Shown here one piece after another: positions 45,934 through 55,152 of a stretch of DNA of 64,000 nucleotides (position 1 is its first letter; every line of letters starts with the position of its first letter). Made by a program: the position numbers and the translations under genes. Origin of the DNA: Alphaproteobacteria bacterium (GTDB lineage: Bacteria; Pseudomonadota; Alphaproteobacteria; Sphingomonadales; Kordiimonadaceae); contig JAJFIS010000031.1 of the NCBI GenBank assembly GCA_021774735.1, positions 62,001-126,000 on the forward strand, in the 5' to 3' direction. The notes under the pieces were generated by a model. That model made no database searches and was not told the DNA's origin. It saw only the letters and a list, made by a program, of their open reading frames with translations.

Positions 45934-47043
45934 ATGACATCACCCTATCTCCATTATGGCTGGGAACTCTCCTTTTTTTCAGGCAAATCAAGGTCTTACT
46001 TGAAATATAAAGGCGTTCCTTTTAACGATATTAAGGTCAATATGCGGACGCTTTTGAAAACTATACCGAGCCAAGTTGGTGCCACGGTTATGCCGGTTAT
46101 TAAAACGCCGCAGGGTGAATGGCTGCAAGATACCAGTGAGATCATCGATTATTTTGAAGAAAGGTTTCCGAGTAAGCCAGTTATACCCACCGATCCTCTT
46201 TTGCGCTTTGCTTCAAAATTATTTGAGGCATGGGCCGATGAATGGTGGATACCCATTGCAATGCATACACGTTGGACATACCCGGAAAATCACGTTCAAT
46301 TCAGGACAGAAGCTGGCGATGCCCTGTTGCCCTATTTCCCCCGCTTCATTAAAAATAAAGTAGGCCAACAAATAGCTGATAAGATGCAAGGCTTTTTACC
46401 CCGCGTTGGGGTGGTGCCAGACCAGGTCCAAATGATGAATGACTGGACATACAAAGCGCTTGATCTATTTGAAGATCACTTTAGTCAGCATCGTTATTTA
46501 CTGGGGAATAAACCTTCTTTGATGGATTTTGCCCTCATGGGACCGCTTTATGGCCACCTGAGCCATGATCCATGGCCCGCGCGAGAGATGATAGCGCCGC
46601 GCCCTAATGTGAAACGCTGGATTGACGCGATGGCGGAGCCTAAATCAACTGGTAGTACTAGCGATGATCAATCGCTGACGGATATTCCCGAGACTTTAAA
46701 GCCAATTTTTCAGATGATCTTCAGTGAATTTATGCCGATGGTTCTGGCAATCGCAGAGCATGTGAAGGATACAAGCACTTCCATGGCACAGGGTGACACC
46801 TTTGAGCGGATGTTAGGCAAAATCAAATTCCCAATGGGCAAAGAGACCTTTAGCCGCAACGCTATACCCTTTACGATGTGGATGATACAAAGGTTGCTAG
46901 ATGATATGGCTAAAATGGATGCCAAGGACCAAGATGCAGTTAAGACGTGGGTGGAGCAATTTGGCGGTGGCGCCTTATTTGCCTTAAAGCTTCCTCGGCT
47001 AGGCCGCAAGGACTTGAGGGTTTATCTGGCAGAAGCTGGCTAA
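45934..47043 (+). CDS. Glutathione S-transferase-like protein with C-terminal extension
   Basis: A 369-residue protein with a thioredoxin-like GST N-terminal domain (ELSFFSGKSRSYLKYKGVPFNDI, then VMPVIKTPQGEWLQDTSEIIDYFEERFP, residues about 10-80) and a helical C-terminal domain with YLLGNKPSLMDFALMGPLYGHL around 190. Typical GSTs have 200-230 residues. Here the last 130 residues (from about 240) continue past the GST fold with helices of unknown purpose. Glutathione chemistry is inferred from the family only. Confidence 0.75.
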   Translation: MTSPYLHYGWELSFFSGKSRSYLKYKGVPFNDIKVNMRTLLKTIPSQVGATVMPVIKTPQGEWLQDTSEIIDYFEERFPSKPVIPTDPLLRFASKLFEAWADEWWIPIAMHTRWTYPENHVQFRTEAGDALLPYFPRFIKNKVGQQIADKMQGFLPRVGVVPDQVQMMNDWTYKALDLFEDHFSQHRYLLGNKPSLMDFALMGPLYGHLSHDPWPAREMIAPRPNVKRWIDAMAEPKSTGSTSDDQSLTDIPETLKPIFQMIFSEFMPMVLAIAEHVKDTSTSMAQGDTFERMLGKIKFPMGKETFSRNAIPFTMWMIQRLLDDMAKMDAKDQDAVKTWVEQFGGGALFALKLPRLGRKDLRVYLAEAG

Positions 47044-47146
47044 ATGTCCTATAGCTTGCTTGACAATATTTTAAGGCTTAGGCATTAAAATAACCTGACT
47101 TGCTTGGATGTAGTTTGACAAGATATTTGGATGAAAGGAACTTGAC

Positions 47147-47425
47147 GTGACAGCACGTATTTACCGGCCTGCAAAAACCGCAATGCAGTCAGGCACCGCT
47201 AAAACAGAGCGATGGGTCCTTGAATATGTTCCAGCCAAGGCCCGCGCGATTGACCCCGTTATGGGCTGGACCAGCTCCAGCGATATGCAGAGCCAAGTGA
47301 AGATAAGCTTTGACACTTTGGAAGAGGCCGAAGCCTACGCTGAGCGCAAGGGCATCCAAGCCTCCGTTAAGGCCCACACACCGCGCAAACGCATTCTTAA
47401 AACTTACGCAGATAACTTTAAGTAG
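47147..47425 (+). CDS. NADH dehydrogenase accessory subunit, NDUFS4 family
   Basis: A 92-residue homologue of the mitochondrial 18-kDa NDUFS4 subunit of complex I. It begins with MTARIYRPAKTAMQSGTAKTERWVLEY and carries DPVMGWTSSSDMQSQVKISFDTLEEAEAYAERKG, the classic block. In alphaproteobacteria this subunit is encoded away from the nuo operon, as here. It starts at GTG with GAAAGGA upstream. Confidence 0.92.
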   Translation: MTARIYRPAKTAMQSGTAKTERWVLEYVPAKARAIDPVMGWTSSSDMQSQVKISFDTLEEAEAYAERKGIQASVKAHTPRKRILKTYADNFK

Positions 47426-47437
47426 CCACTTTGGGCA

Positions 47438-48946
47438 CTATTTCCAAATGCTAGCGCCATCACCGGGCAGGCCAAGGCTTTCCCACATTGCGTCAATGCG
47501 CTTAACCACATCATCGTCCATGGCAATTTTTTTGCCCCATTCACGGTGGGTTTCATTGCCAATTTTATTGGTGGCATCCATGCCCAGCTTGCCGCCGAGG
47601 CCGCTTTCAGGGCTGGCAAAGTCAAGATAGTCAATGGGGGTATTCTCAATGCAGACAATATCGCGCACCGGGTCCATCCGGGTGCTGATCGCCCACATAA
47701 CATCTTTCCAGTCGCGGGTATTTATATCCGCGTCCACGACAATAACGAATTTGGTATAAACAAATTGGCGCAAGAAGGACCAAACCCCCATCATCACCCG
47801 TTTGGCATGCCCCGCGTAGGCTTTCTTGATGCTGACCACGGCAATGCGGTAGCTGCAGCCCTCTGGCGGTAACCAAAAGTCGATAATTTCAGGGAATTGT
47901 TGCTGTAGCAGTGGAATGAAAACCTCATTTAACGCTTCGCCTAGCACACTAGGCTCGTCAGGCGGGCGTCCCGTATAGGTGCTCAGGTAAATCGGGTCCT
48001 TGCGCATGGTGATGGCGGTAATATTGAAGACCGGGAATTGCTCAACGCTGTTATAATAGCCCGTATGGTCGCCGTAAGGGCCTTCGTCGCGGTAGTCATC
48101 CAAGCTGACAAAGCCTTCTAGCACCATCTCTGCCGTTGCGGGCACTTTCAGCGGTACGGTTTTGCAGTCCACCAATGGCACTTTTTTGCCGCGCAGCAAG
48201 CCGGCGAACTGATATTCGCTTAAAGTATCAGGAACCGGTGTAACAGCGGCGAGAATAACGCCGGGGTCAGCCCCAATGACCACAGCTGCGGGTACAGGCT
48301 CGCGCCTCTCTTCCTTCCAGCGGGCATATTGCTGGGCACCGCCGCGATGCTTTAACCAGCGCATCAAAGTTTGGTTTTTGCTGACCCGCTGCATGCGGTA
48401 AATGCCAAGGTTATAACTATCTTCTGCGCTATCGGACGGCCCTTTGGTCACCACAAGCGGCCAAGTGATCAAGGGCGCAGGCTCATTTGGCCAGCAGGTC
48501 TGAATGGGCAGTTTATCAAGGTCAATATCGTCACCGGTCAAGACAATGTCTTGCACCGGACCGCTGCGCACATTTTTGGGCCGCATGGAAAGAACCTGCT
48601 TCACCAGCGGCAATTTATCCAGCATGTCCTTCATGCCACGGGGTGGCTCTGGCTGGCGCAGGAAAGCCAGTGTTTCGCCAATTTCGCGCAGTTCATTTGG
48701 CGCGCGGTTCATGCCTTTTGCTACGCGCTCCACGGTGCCAAATAAATTGACCAGCACTGGCATTGCTGCCTTTTCACCGCGTTCATTCACCACATTTTCA
48801 AATAATATTGCCGGGCCGCCAGTCGCCAAAACGCGCGTTTGAATTTCGGTCATTTCCAGCTCGGTCGAAACCGGCGTGTTGACGCGAACAAGATCGCCGG
48901 AGCGCTCAAGTTCTGCAATAAAATCTCTGAGTGAATCATAGGCCAT
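47438..48946 (-). CDS. ubiD: UbiD-family decarboxylase
   Basis: A 502-residue prenylated-FMN-dependent decarboxylase, normal length for 3-polyprenyl-4-hydroxybenzoate decarboxylase of ubiquinone synthesis. It begins with [22 protein letters not shown] and has [35 protein letters not shown] and [21 protein letters not shown], all UbiD blocks. No ubiX partner is visible. It is last in a minus-strand run after hutI and a small membrane protein gene, with gaps of about 35 bases, so some readthrough from hutI is possible. Confidence 0.88.
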   Translation of the reverse strand: MAYDSLRDFIAELERSGDLVRVNTPVSTELEMTEIQTRVLATGGPAILFENVVNERGEKAAMPVLVNLFGTVERVAKGMNRAPNELREIGETLAFLRQPEPPRGMKDMLDKLPLVKQVLSMRPKNVRSGPVQDIVLTGDDIDLDKLPIQTCWPNEPAPLITWPLVVTKGPSDSAEDSYNLGIYRMQRVSKNQTLMRWLKHRGGAQQYARWKEERREPVPAAVVIGADPGVILAAVTPVPDTLSEYQFAGLLRGKKVPLVDCKTVPLKVPATAEMVLEGFVSLDDYRDEGPYGDHTGYYNSVEQFPVFNITAITMRKDPIYLSTYTGRPPDEPSVLGEALNEVFIPLLQQQFPEIIDFWLPPEGCSYRIAVVSIKKAYAGHAKRVMMGVWSFLRQFVYTKFVIVVDADINTRDWKDVMWAISTRMDPVRDIVCIENTPIDYLDFASPESGLGGKLGMDATNKIGNETHREWGKKIAMDDDVVKRIDAMWESLGLPGDGASIWK

Positions 48947-48979
48947 ATAAGGACTTATAGGGCATGCAGGGTGTTAGTT

Positions 48980-49570
48980 CTATAGCTTTTTAACGTTGTT
49001 TTCCTGCGCTTCTTTATATTCTGCGAATGTGTTTGTGATGCCACTATCAGTAATTTTCATAAACCAGTCCCGCATTAAAATGCAGGTTGCCAGATGAGCC
49101 GATAAGGCGTCATCATCATCAGCAGCAGCAGAGGCAGGGCTGAGGCCTTCAATGATGGGCCGAATATATTCATTAACTTCTATAAGGGCGGCACTGGTTG
49201 GTCTGATAAAATCAAGCCCCACCAGCGGGGCTAGGGCTTTCATCCGGTTACGAATTTCTTGGCGGTAGCGCTCCCAATCTTGCATGTCAGCCTCGTCGCC
49301 GCGCATAACTTTTTCGATCTCGCCGACAATATCAAACATGAACAAGCCTGCTTGAAAGCATAGCTCGCGTATTTTTTCTTCGCGCGGTGCATTGATCTGT
49401 CGCTCAGTGGATGCCCAAAAAGCATAGGCGCCACCAATGGCCGCAATCAAGGCAAGGCCGCTAGCGATAAGCTCTTGATAATCAAGGATATAACTGTCTG
49501 CACTCACACCCACCCAATGGCCAATAATAAACATTAAAGCAGCGAGCAATAGGGCAATTTCGGTACGCAT
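48980..49570 (-). CDS. Small membrane protein of unknown function
   Basis: I do not recognise this 196-residue protein. The first 55 residues hold two hydrophobic segments (ALLLAALMFIIGHWVGV and LIASGLALIAAIGGAYAFWA), followed by a helical, mostly acidic cytoplasmic or periplasmic domain. A run of Asp (ADDDDAL) lies near residue 150. It sits between hutI and ubiD on the same strand, 35 bases after hutI and 33 before ubiD. The frame is codon-like throughout and the spacing suggests a real gene. Confidence 0.6.
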   Translation of the reverse strand: MRTEIALLLAALMFIIGHWVGVSADSYILDYQELIASGLALIAAIGGAYAFWASTERQINAPREEKIRELCFQAGLFMFDIVGEIEKVMRGDEADMQDWERYRQEIRNRMKALAPLVGLDFIRPTSAALIEVNEYIRPIIEGLSPASAAADDDDALSAHLATCILMRDWFMKITDSGITNTFAEYKEAQENNVKKL

Positions 49571-49605
49571 TGGTTATGGCTTTCTTACCTGGGGCGTTAA
49601 AATAA

Positions 49606-51264
49606 TTAGGTTGAGATGAGTTTGAGCGCATCAATAAAAGCACGAGCATCACTTGGCATCAAGTCACCTTGAAACACATCATATATAGGGCCGTCTTGGT
49701 GACGGGCCTGTGTTTTGATGAAGATGGTATTATTTTCAGTGGTAGAAAGATGAAATTGCAAAAATTTCTCATCTTGCATTGCGGCTATATCCAGCGAGCA
49801 ACCTTGTTCAGACTCCATAAGGTTCGTGAGGCCGGTCGCCAATTCCCTTAGTTCTGTCTTTGTCCGCATCATCATGAAATGCTCTGCGCTGTCAGCGGGA
49901 AAGCCCGTTGGGCCAACTTCAATGGTGAATATGCCAGCGTCTGCACCATCTTCTTGCATCAAGGTGAGGTCATGAATGTCCCCGCTGTCGCTCAATGGCC
50001 AACGCATGTCGCAGCTGGGGGCAAGGGGTGCTTCACTATCAACCCATATGCCGTCTTTAATAACCAGTTCTGGGGCTATACCGCCAATATGGTAAGCAAG
50101 CTCAGCGGGGCGGGTAATAGGGAAAAAAGCAATATCAGCCCGCATGCCGGTGGCAATTTTGCCCCGGTCGGTGAGGCCAAGGGCGCGCGCTGCATTCACT
50201 GTTATGCCGCGCAAGGCTTCCTCAACGGTCAAGCCAAATAAAGTGCAGCCCATATGAAGCATTAAGGGCAGTGATGTGGTGGGGGAGCTACCAGGGTTGC
50301 AGTCAGTGGCAAGCGCTATTGGAACCCCTGCGGCACGGAAAGCTTCAATAGGCGGTTTTTGTTTTTCTTGCAGGGTATAAAAGGCACCGGGCAACAACAC
50401 AGCGACCATGCCGGCCTTTGCCATGGCTGCAACACCGTTTTGCGTTATATATTCCACATGGTCTGCTGACAGCGCCCCGTATTGGGCAGCAAGTGCCGCG
50501 CCCCCTTGGTTGGTGAGCTGCTCAGCGTGAATTTTTACAGGTATGTCATGGTCCTTGGCTGCATCAAAAACCCTTTGGGTTTGGGACGGCGAAAAGCCAA
50601 TGGTTTCGCAGAATACATCCACTGCATCGGCTAGGTTTTCCTCTGCGACTTTTGGGATCATTTCATTGCATACTTGGTCAATATACCCGTCGGAATTGCC
50701 TTCATATTCCGGCGGCAGAGCGTGAGCGCCGAGGAAAGTAGTAATAATGTCAACGCCAGCTTTGCGGTCTAAAGCCTTGGCAGTGTGAAGCATTTTCATC
50801 TCATCACCAACCGTAAGGCCGTAGCCAGACTTCACCTCAACCGTGGTGACGCCCAAGTCCATCATCGCTTTTAAGCGCGGGTGGGAAGCGTGAATTAACT
50901 CATTTTCACTTAATGCACGGGTAGCTTTTACGGTGGCATTTATGCCCCCGCCAGCCTTTGCAATATCAGCGTAGCTTGCGCCTTGCAAGCGCATCTCAAA
51001 CTCATGAGCGCGGTCACCGCCATAAATAAGATGGGTATGACAGTCAATGAAGCCGGGCAGCGCCCATAGGCCTTCGGGAACATCAAAAACTTCGGTTTCT
51101 TCGTCATTTAATATTTCAGGTGCTAAGTCAGATGCAGAGCCAACCGCTGCTATAATCCCATCTTTTATGGCTATATATCCGTCTAATATGGCCCCATAAG
51201 CAGTTTCTCCTTCTGTCATGGTCGCGATATTTACGCCTTGGTAAATTACATCAAATTTAACCAT
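49606..51264 (-). CDS. hutI: Imidazolonepropionase with a C-terminal extension
   Basis: Hydrolyses 4-imidazolone-5-propionate to N-formimino-glutamate, step three of histidine breakdown. The amidohydrolase core (residues 1 to about 408) has the metal-binding FIDCHTHLIYGG (His76, His78), substrate-binding YGGDRAHEFEMRLQGASY, IHAEQLTNQGG and TDCNPGSSPT (Asp321). Family members end near residue 405; this one continues for about 144 residues (bases 49609-50040) with a beta-rich segment, RTKTELRELATGLTNLM then EKFLQFHLSTTENNTIFIKT. I cannot name that extra domain. It is divergent from hutF, with the HutC operator between. Confidence 0.93.
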   Translation of the reverse strand: MVKFDVIYQGVNIATMTEGETAYGAILDGYIAIKDGIIAAVGSASDLAPEILNDEETEVFDVPEGLWALPGFIDCHTHLIYGGDRAHEFEMRLQGASYADIAKAGGGINATVKATRALSENELIHASHPRLKAMMDLGVTTVEVKSGYGLTVGDEMKMLHTAKALDRKAGVDIITTFLGAHALPPEYEGNSDGYIDQVCNEMIPKVAEENLADAVDVFCETIGFSPSQTQRVFDAAKDHDIPVKIHAEQLTNQGGAALAAQYGALSADHVEYITQNGVAAMAKAGMVAVLLPGAFYTLQEKQKPPIEAFRAAGVPIALATDCNPGSSPTTSLPLMLHMGCTLFGLTVEEALRGITVNAARALGLTDRGKIATGMRADIAFFPITRPAELAYHIGGIAPELVIKDGIWVDSEAPLAPSCDMRWPLSDSGDIHDLTLMQEDGADAGIFTIEVGPTGFPADSAEHFMMMRTKTELRELATGLTNLMESEQGCSLDIAAMQDEKFLQFHLSTTENNTIFIKTQARHQDGPIYDVFQGDLMPSDARAFIDALKLIST

Positions 51265-51312
51265 ATTGTCTCCATCTCTCTCTGTTAAATTCCACCATAT
51301 ATCAATCGGAAC

Positions 51313-51341
51313 TTGACCGCAACTCTGTACCTGTATAATAT
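51313..51341 (+). promoter_or_regulatory. Probable hutF promoter
   Basis: TTGACC (51313-51318) and TAATAT (51336-51341) are 17 bases apart, 30 bases upstream of hutF. The HutC palindrome begins at the last base of this -10, where a bound repressor would cover the start of transcription. Confidence 0.5.
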
Positions 51342-51352
51342 TGTATATACAA
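51341..51352. promoter_or_regulatory. HutC operator
   Basis: A perfect 12-base palindrome, TTGTATATACAA, containing TGTA-N2-TACA, the half-site pattern known for HutC repressors of the GntR family. It lies in the hutI-hutF spacer, 18 bases before hutF, and could repress both arms. hutC itself is two genes downstream. Urocanate is the known inducer in this family. Confidence 0.75.
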
Positions 51353-51370
51353 GTTAGTGAGGATAAGGTA

Positions 51371-52741
51371 ATGACCGCCTATTATTTTGATGGTTTGTTA
51401 AGTGGCTTGCATTGGTTGACCGATGTGCGTCTTGATGTTGAGGGCAGCGCTATTACCAAGCTTAAAGCGGGTGAAAAACGGCCCGAAGCCGCCTTAAACT
51501 GTGGCTATGCCTTGCCGGGCATGGCCAATTGCCATAGCCATGTTTTCCAGCGCGCTGCAGCGGGCTTAGCTGAGTATCGCACCGCAGACAGGGATGATTT
51601 CTGGTCGTGGCGGCGGGCCATGTACCGTTTTGCAGCGCATATGACGCCAGTGAAATTACGCACCATTGCAACCTCAGCCTATCTGGACATGGTCGCAAAT
51701 GGCTATACGTCGGTCGGTGAATTTCACTATCTCCATAATACCCACCTTGACCAAAGCCTCGCCATGGCAAATGCCTTGATTGAGGCTGCTGATATTGCGG
51801 GTATCGCCTTAACGCTACTGCCGGTGTTTTATGAAGCGTCAGACTTTGGCGGCGCAGAACCGCTTGCGGACCAAGCACCCTTTGTTATGCAAGTGGATGA
51901 CTTTTGCCGTTTTTTACGGGTTATAGCGCCGAAACTTAAAGGTAATAACCGTTTGGGCGTCGCGTTTCATAGCTTGCGGGCTGTAAAGCCAGAAAGTTTT
52001 GCGCCAATATTGGCCGCCATGGATAAAATTGATGATAGCGCCCCCATTCACATTCATATTGCTGAGCAGGAGAGGGAAGTTGAAGCCTCATTAGCATATT
52101 CAGGAATGAGACCCGTTGAGTGGCTGCTAACGAACCAGCCGGTGGATGAACGTTGGTGCCTTATCCACGCTACCCATGTGAGCGACAGTGAAGTTAAGGC
52201 CATCGCCAAGTCCGGCGCGGTTGTTGGCCTATGCCCGACAACGGAAGCCAATTTGGGCGATGGAATTTTCCCGGTGAGAGCTTTTATGCAAGCTGGTGGG
52301 CGCATTGCCATTGGTTCCGATAGCAATATATGCTTGGACCCACGCGAAGAATTACGCCTAGTTGAATATGTTCAACGCCTTGTATTTAAAGAAAGATTGG
52401 TGCTTGCAGCATCAGAGGGCGGCCATGTGGGTGAGCGCTTATGGGCTGAAGCTGCTTCTGGTGGTGCGCAGGCGCTTGGCCAAAATGTGGGCCTGTTGGA
52501 GGCGGGAAAACGCGCCGATATATTATGGCTATGGCCCGACCACCATATGATGGCGGCACCCAGCTACGGTCAGATACTTGACGCCTTTGTCTTTGTGGCA
52601 GATGCAGATACCCTGAATGATGTGATGGTCGGCGGTAAAATTATCATGGATGATGGATTTATCGAAGAGGACTATATCCACCATGAGGCTTATGCTGCGG
52701 TTGTTGGGCCCATTGCTGAAGCTGTGGAGGGCGAATTATGA
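51371..52741 (+). CDS. hutF: Formimidoylglutamate deiminase
   Basis: Converts N-formimino-L-glutamate to N-formyl-L-glutamate plus ammonia, the first half of the two-step formate branch completed by HutG. The 456-residue amidohydrolase has the metal motif GMANCHSHVFQRAAAG, IHIHIAEQEREVE, IHATHVSDSE and SDSNICLDPREELRLVEY. I start at the ATG at 51371 (MTAYYFDG), which GAGGAT precedes; the frame opens further back but through the operator. Its stop overlaps the hutC start by four bases. Confidence 0.93.
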   Translation: MTAYYFDGLLSGLHWLTDVRLDVEGSAITKLKAGEKRPEAALNCGYALPGMANCHSHVFQRAAAGLAEYRTADRDDFWSWRRAMYRFAAHMTPVKLRTIATSAYLDMVANGYTSVGEFHYLHNTHLDQSLAMANALIEAADIAGIALTLLPVFYEASDFGGAEPLADQAPFVMQVDDFCRFLRVIAPKLKGNNRLGVAFHSLRAVKPESFAPILAAMDKIDDSAPIHIHIAEQEREVEASLAYSGMRPVEWLLTNQPVDERWCLIHATHVSDSEVKAIAKSGAVVGLCPTTEANLGDGIFPVRAFMQAGGRIAIGSDSNICLDPREELRLVEYVQRLVFKERLVLAASEGGHVGERLWAEAASGGAQALGQNVGLLEAGKRADILWLWPDHHMMAAPSYGQILDAFVFVADADTLNDVMVGGKIIMDDGFIEEDYIHHEAYAAVVGPIAEAVEGEL

Positions 52742-53448
52742 GTGCCCCATTACCCCGCTACCAAGCGGTGAAAAATCATATTATGGACCAAATAGCTGCC
52801 GGGCAGCTTAGCGCGGGGGACCGTGTACCCAGTGAAAATGAGTTAACCCGAACCTTTGAAGTTTCGCGCATGACGGCCAACCGGGCACTGCGGGAGCTGA
52901 TGGGCGAAGGTTTCATTGTGCGCCATGCCGGGCTTGGCACTTTTGTCGCTGAAGGCCGGGTGCGGGGTGAAGCCATTGCGGTAACTAGTATCGCCCGTGA
53001 GGTGGAAGCGCGCGGTGAGACATGGAGCGCCAGCGTTCTTGCCGCCGGTGAAATGCGAGCATCAGCAAAGCTGGCGGAGGCTTTTAAGCTGGATGTTGGC
53101 GCGCCGTTATTTCATGTAACCATCGTCCATAGTGGTGACGGGGTCCCCATTGAGCTTGAAGACCGTGCGGTGAACCCGGAAGCGGTGCCTGAAATGCTAT
53201 CGCAAGATTTTAACCATGTAACTACCACAGACTATCTGCTGAAAGCTGCGCCACTACTGCGGGCTGACCATAGTGTGAAAGCTGTTTTGCCCACTGTGGC
53301 GGAAGCAAAATTATTGGGCATATCAGCACAGGAACCATGCTTGGCTATTGAGCGTAAAAGCTGGACCGGAGACAGGGTCGCAAGCATTGCCAGGCTATTA
53401 TATCCCGGGCACAGATATGAGCTCAAAACTCGATTTGAAAATAAGTAA
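52738..53448 (+). CDS. hutC: Histidine utilisation repressor HutC
   Basis: GntR-family repressor of the HutC subgroup, 236 residues. The winged helix (PLPRYQAVKNHIMDQIAAGQLSAGDRVPSENELTRTFEVSRMTANRALRELMGEGFIVRHAGLGTFVA) fills the first 75 residues, and a UTRA effector domain follows and binds urocanate. It probably acts at the palindrome at 51341-51352, which gives autoregulation because hutC is cotranscribed with hutF. The ATGA overlap with hutF supports coupling. Confidence 0.93.
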   Translation: MSAPLPRYQAVKNHIMDQIAAGQLSAGDRVPSENELTRTFEVSRMTANRALRELMGEGFIVRHAGLGTFVAEGRVRGEAIAVTSIAREVEARGETWSASVLAAGEMRASAKLAEAFKLDVGAPLFHVTIVHSGDGVPIELEDRAVNPEAVPEMLSQDFNHVTTTDYLLKAAPLLRADHSVKAVLPTVAEAKLLGISAQEPCLAIERKSWTGDRVASIARLLYPGHRYELKTRFENK

Positions 53449-53484
53449 GATATTCATAGATATATATAATTTAGAGAAAATGAC

Positions 53485-55152
53485 ATGAAAAATCGCCCTG
53501 ATATCCACGCACCAACCGGCCCTGAACTTAATGCAAAACATTGGGGTGCTGAAGCGCCGCTACGCATGCTGATGAATAATCTAGACCCTGCTGTGGCTGA
53601 AAACCCGGAAGAGCTGGTGGTTTATGGCGGTATTGGCAAAGCCGCGCGTAATTGGGCCTGTTTTGACCAGATTGTCGAGAGCTTAAAACAGCTGGAAGAA
53701 GATGAAACGCTTCTTGTACAGTCGGGTAAGCCTGTGGGGGTTTTTAGGACCCACACCGATGCGCCGCGTGTTTTAATTGCCAATTCAAATTTGGTGCCTC
53801 ACTGGGCTAACTGGGACCATTTTAACGAGCTGGATAAGCGCGGGCTTGCCATGTACGGCCAAATGACCGCCGGCAGTTGGATATATATTGGCAGTCAGGG
53901 CATCGTGCAGGGTACCTATGAAACCTTTGTTGAGATGGGCCGTCAACATTTTGGTGGTGACCTTTCTGGCAAATGGATATTAACCGCAGGGCTCGGTGGC
54001 ATGGGGGCCGCACAGCCTCTGGCCGCGACGATGGCAGGGGCATCCTGCATCGCCATTGAATGCCAAGAAAGCCGCATCGATTTTCGCCTTAAAACCCGTT
54101 ATTTGGACCGGCGCGCGGATACCATTGAAGAGGCTTTGTCCATGGTGGAAGAGTCTCACGCTAAGGGCAAAGCGGTGTCGGTTGGGGTGCTGGGCAATGC
54201 GGCAGAAATTTTACCGCAAATGCTGGAAAAAGGCATCAGGCCCGATGCGGTGACCGATCAAACCAGCGCCCATGATCCGGTGAATGGCTATCTGCCTGAA
54301 GGCTGGACGGTGGCTGAATGGTTTGATAAGCGCGAGCGCGATCCGGCGGCAACTTCTAAGGCTGCGAAGGCATCAATGGCTAAACATGTGCGGGCGATGC
54401 TTAAATTTCACGCGATGGGCATTCCAACTTTTGATTACGGCAATAATATCCGCCAAGTGGCACTGGACGAAGGCGTAACCAATGCCTTTGATTTCCCAGG
54501 CTTCGTTCCGGCTTACATCCGGCCGCTTTTCTGCCGTGGTGTTGGCCCCTTTCGTTGGGTGGCACTGTCCGGGGACCCAGAAGATATTTACAAGACCGAC
54601 CAAAAGGTTAAGGAACTTTTGCCCGATGACAAACACTTGCATAACTGGCTGGATATGGCCCGAGAGCGGATCGAATTTCAAGGCTTGCCTTCGCGCATTT
54701 GCTGGGTTGGGCTGGGTGATCGTCACCGGTTAGGTCTCGCCTTCAATGAAATGGTCAAGAACGGTGAGCTTAAAGCCCCAGTGGTTATTGGCCGCGATCA
54801 TCTTGATAGTGGCTCGGTCGCCAGCCCCAACCGCGAAACCGAAGCGATGAAAGATGGCTCTGACGCTGTGTCTGATTGGCCGCTTCTCAATGCGCTTCTA
54901 AATACTGCCTCGGGTGCCACATGGGTGTCGCTGCACCACGGCGGCGGCGTTGGTATGGGCTTTTCCCAGCATTCTGGCATTGTTATTGTGGCAGATGGTA
55001 CCGATGCAGCTGCAAAGCGCCTTGGACGGGTGCTGTGGAATGACCCCGCAACCGGCGTTATGCGCCACGCGGACGCGGGTTATGATATCGCCAAAGACTG
55101 CGCCCGTGAAAAAGGCTTAAACTTGCCGATGTTGTCAGGAGAGAGCGCATGA
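53485..55152 (+). CDS. hutU: Urocanate hydratase
   Basis: NAD-dependent enzyme that adds water to urocanate to make imidazolonepropionate, step two of histidine breakdown. The 555-residue protein is full length and has the urocanase blocks [28 protein letters not shown] (dinucleotide-binding loop) and the C-terminal [15 protein letters not shown]. It follows hutC by 36 bases and overlaps hutH by four, so hutC-hutU-hutH-hutG form one transcript. Confidence 0.97.
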   Translation: MKNRPDIHAPTGPELNAKHWGAEAPLRMLMNNLDPAVAENPEELVVYGGIGKAARNWACFDQIVESLKQLEEDETLLVQSGKPVGVFRTHTDAPRVLIANSNLVPHWANWDHFNELDKRGLAMYGQMTAGSWIYIGSQGIVQGTYETFVEMGRQHFGGDLSGKWILTAGLGGMGAAQPLAATMAGASCIAIECQESRIDFRLKTRYLDRRADTIEEALSMVEESHAKGKAVSVGVLGNAAEILPQMLEKGIRPDAVTDQTSAHDPVNGYLPEGWTVAEWFDKRERDPAATSKAAKASMAKHVRAMLKFHAMGIPTFDYGNNIRQVALDEGVTNAFDFPGFVPAYIRPLFCRGVGPFRWVALSGDPEDIYKTDQKVKELLPDDKHLHNWLDMARERIEFQGLPSRICWVGLGDRHRLGLAFNEMVKNGELKAPVVIGRDHLDSGSVASPNRETEAMKDGSDAVSDWPLLNALLNTASGATWVSLHHGGGVGMGFSQHSGIVIVADGTDAAAKRLGRVLWNDPATGVMRHADAGYDIAKDCAREKGLNLPMLSGESA

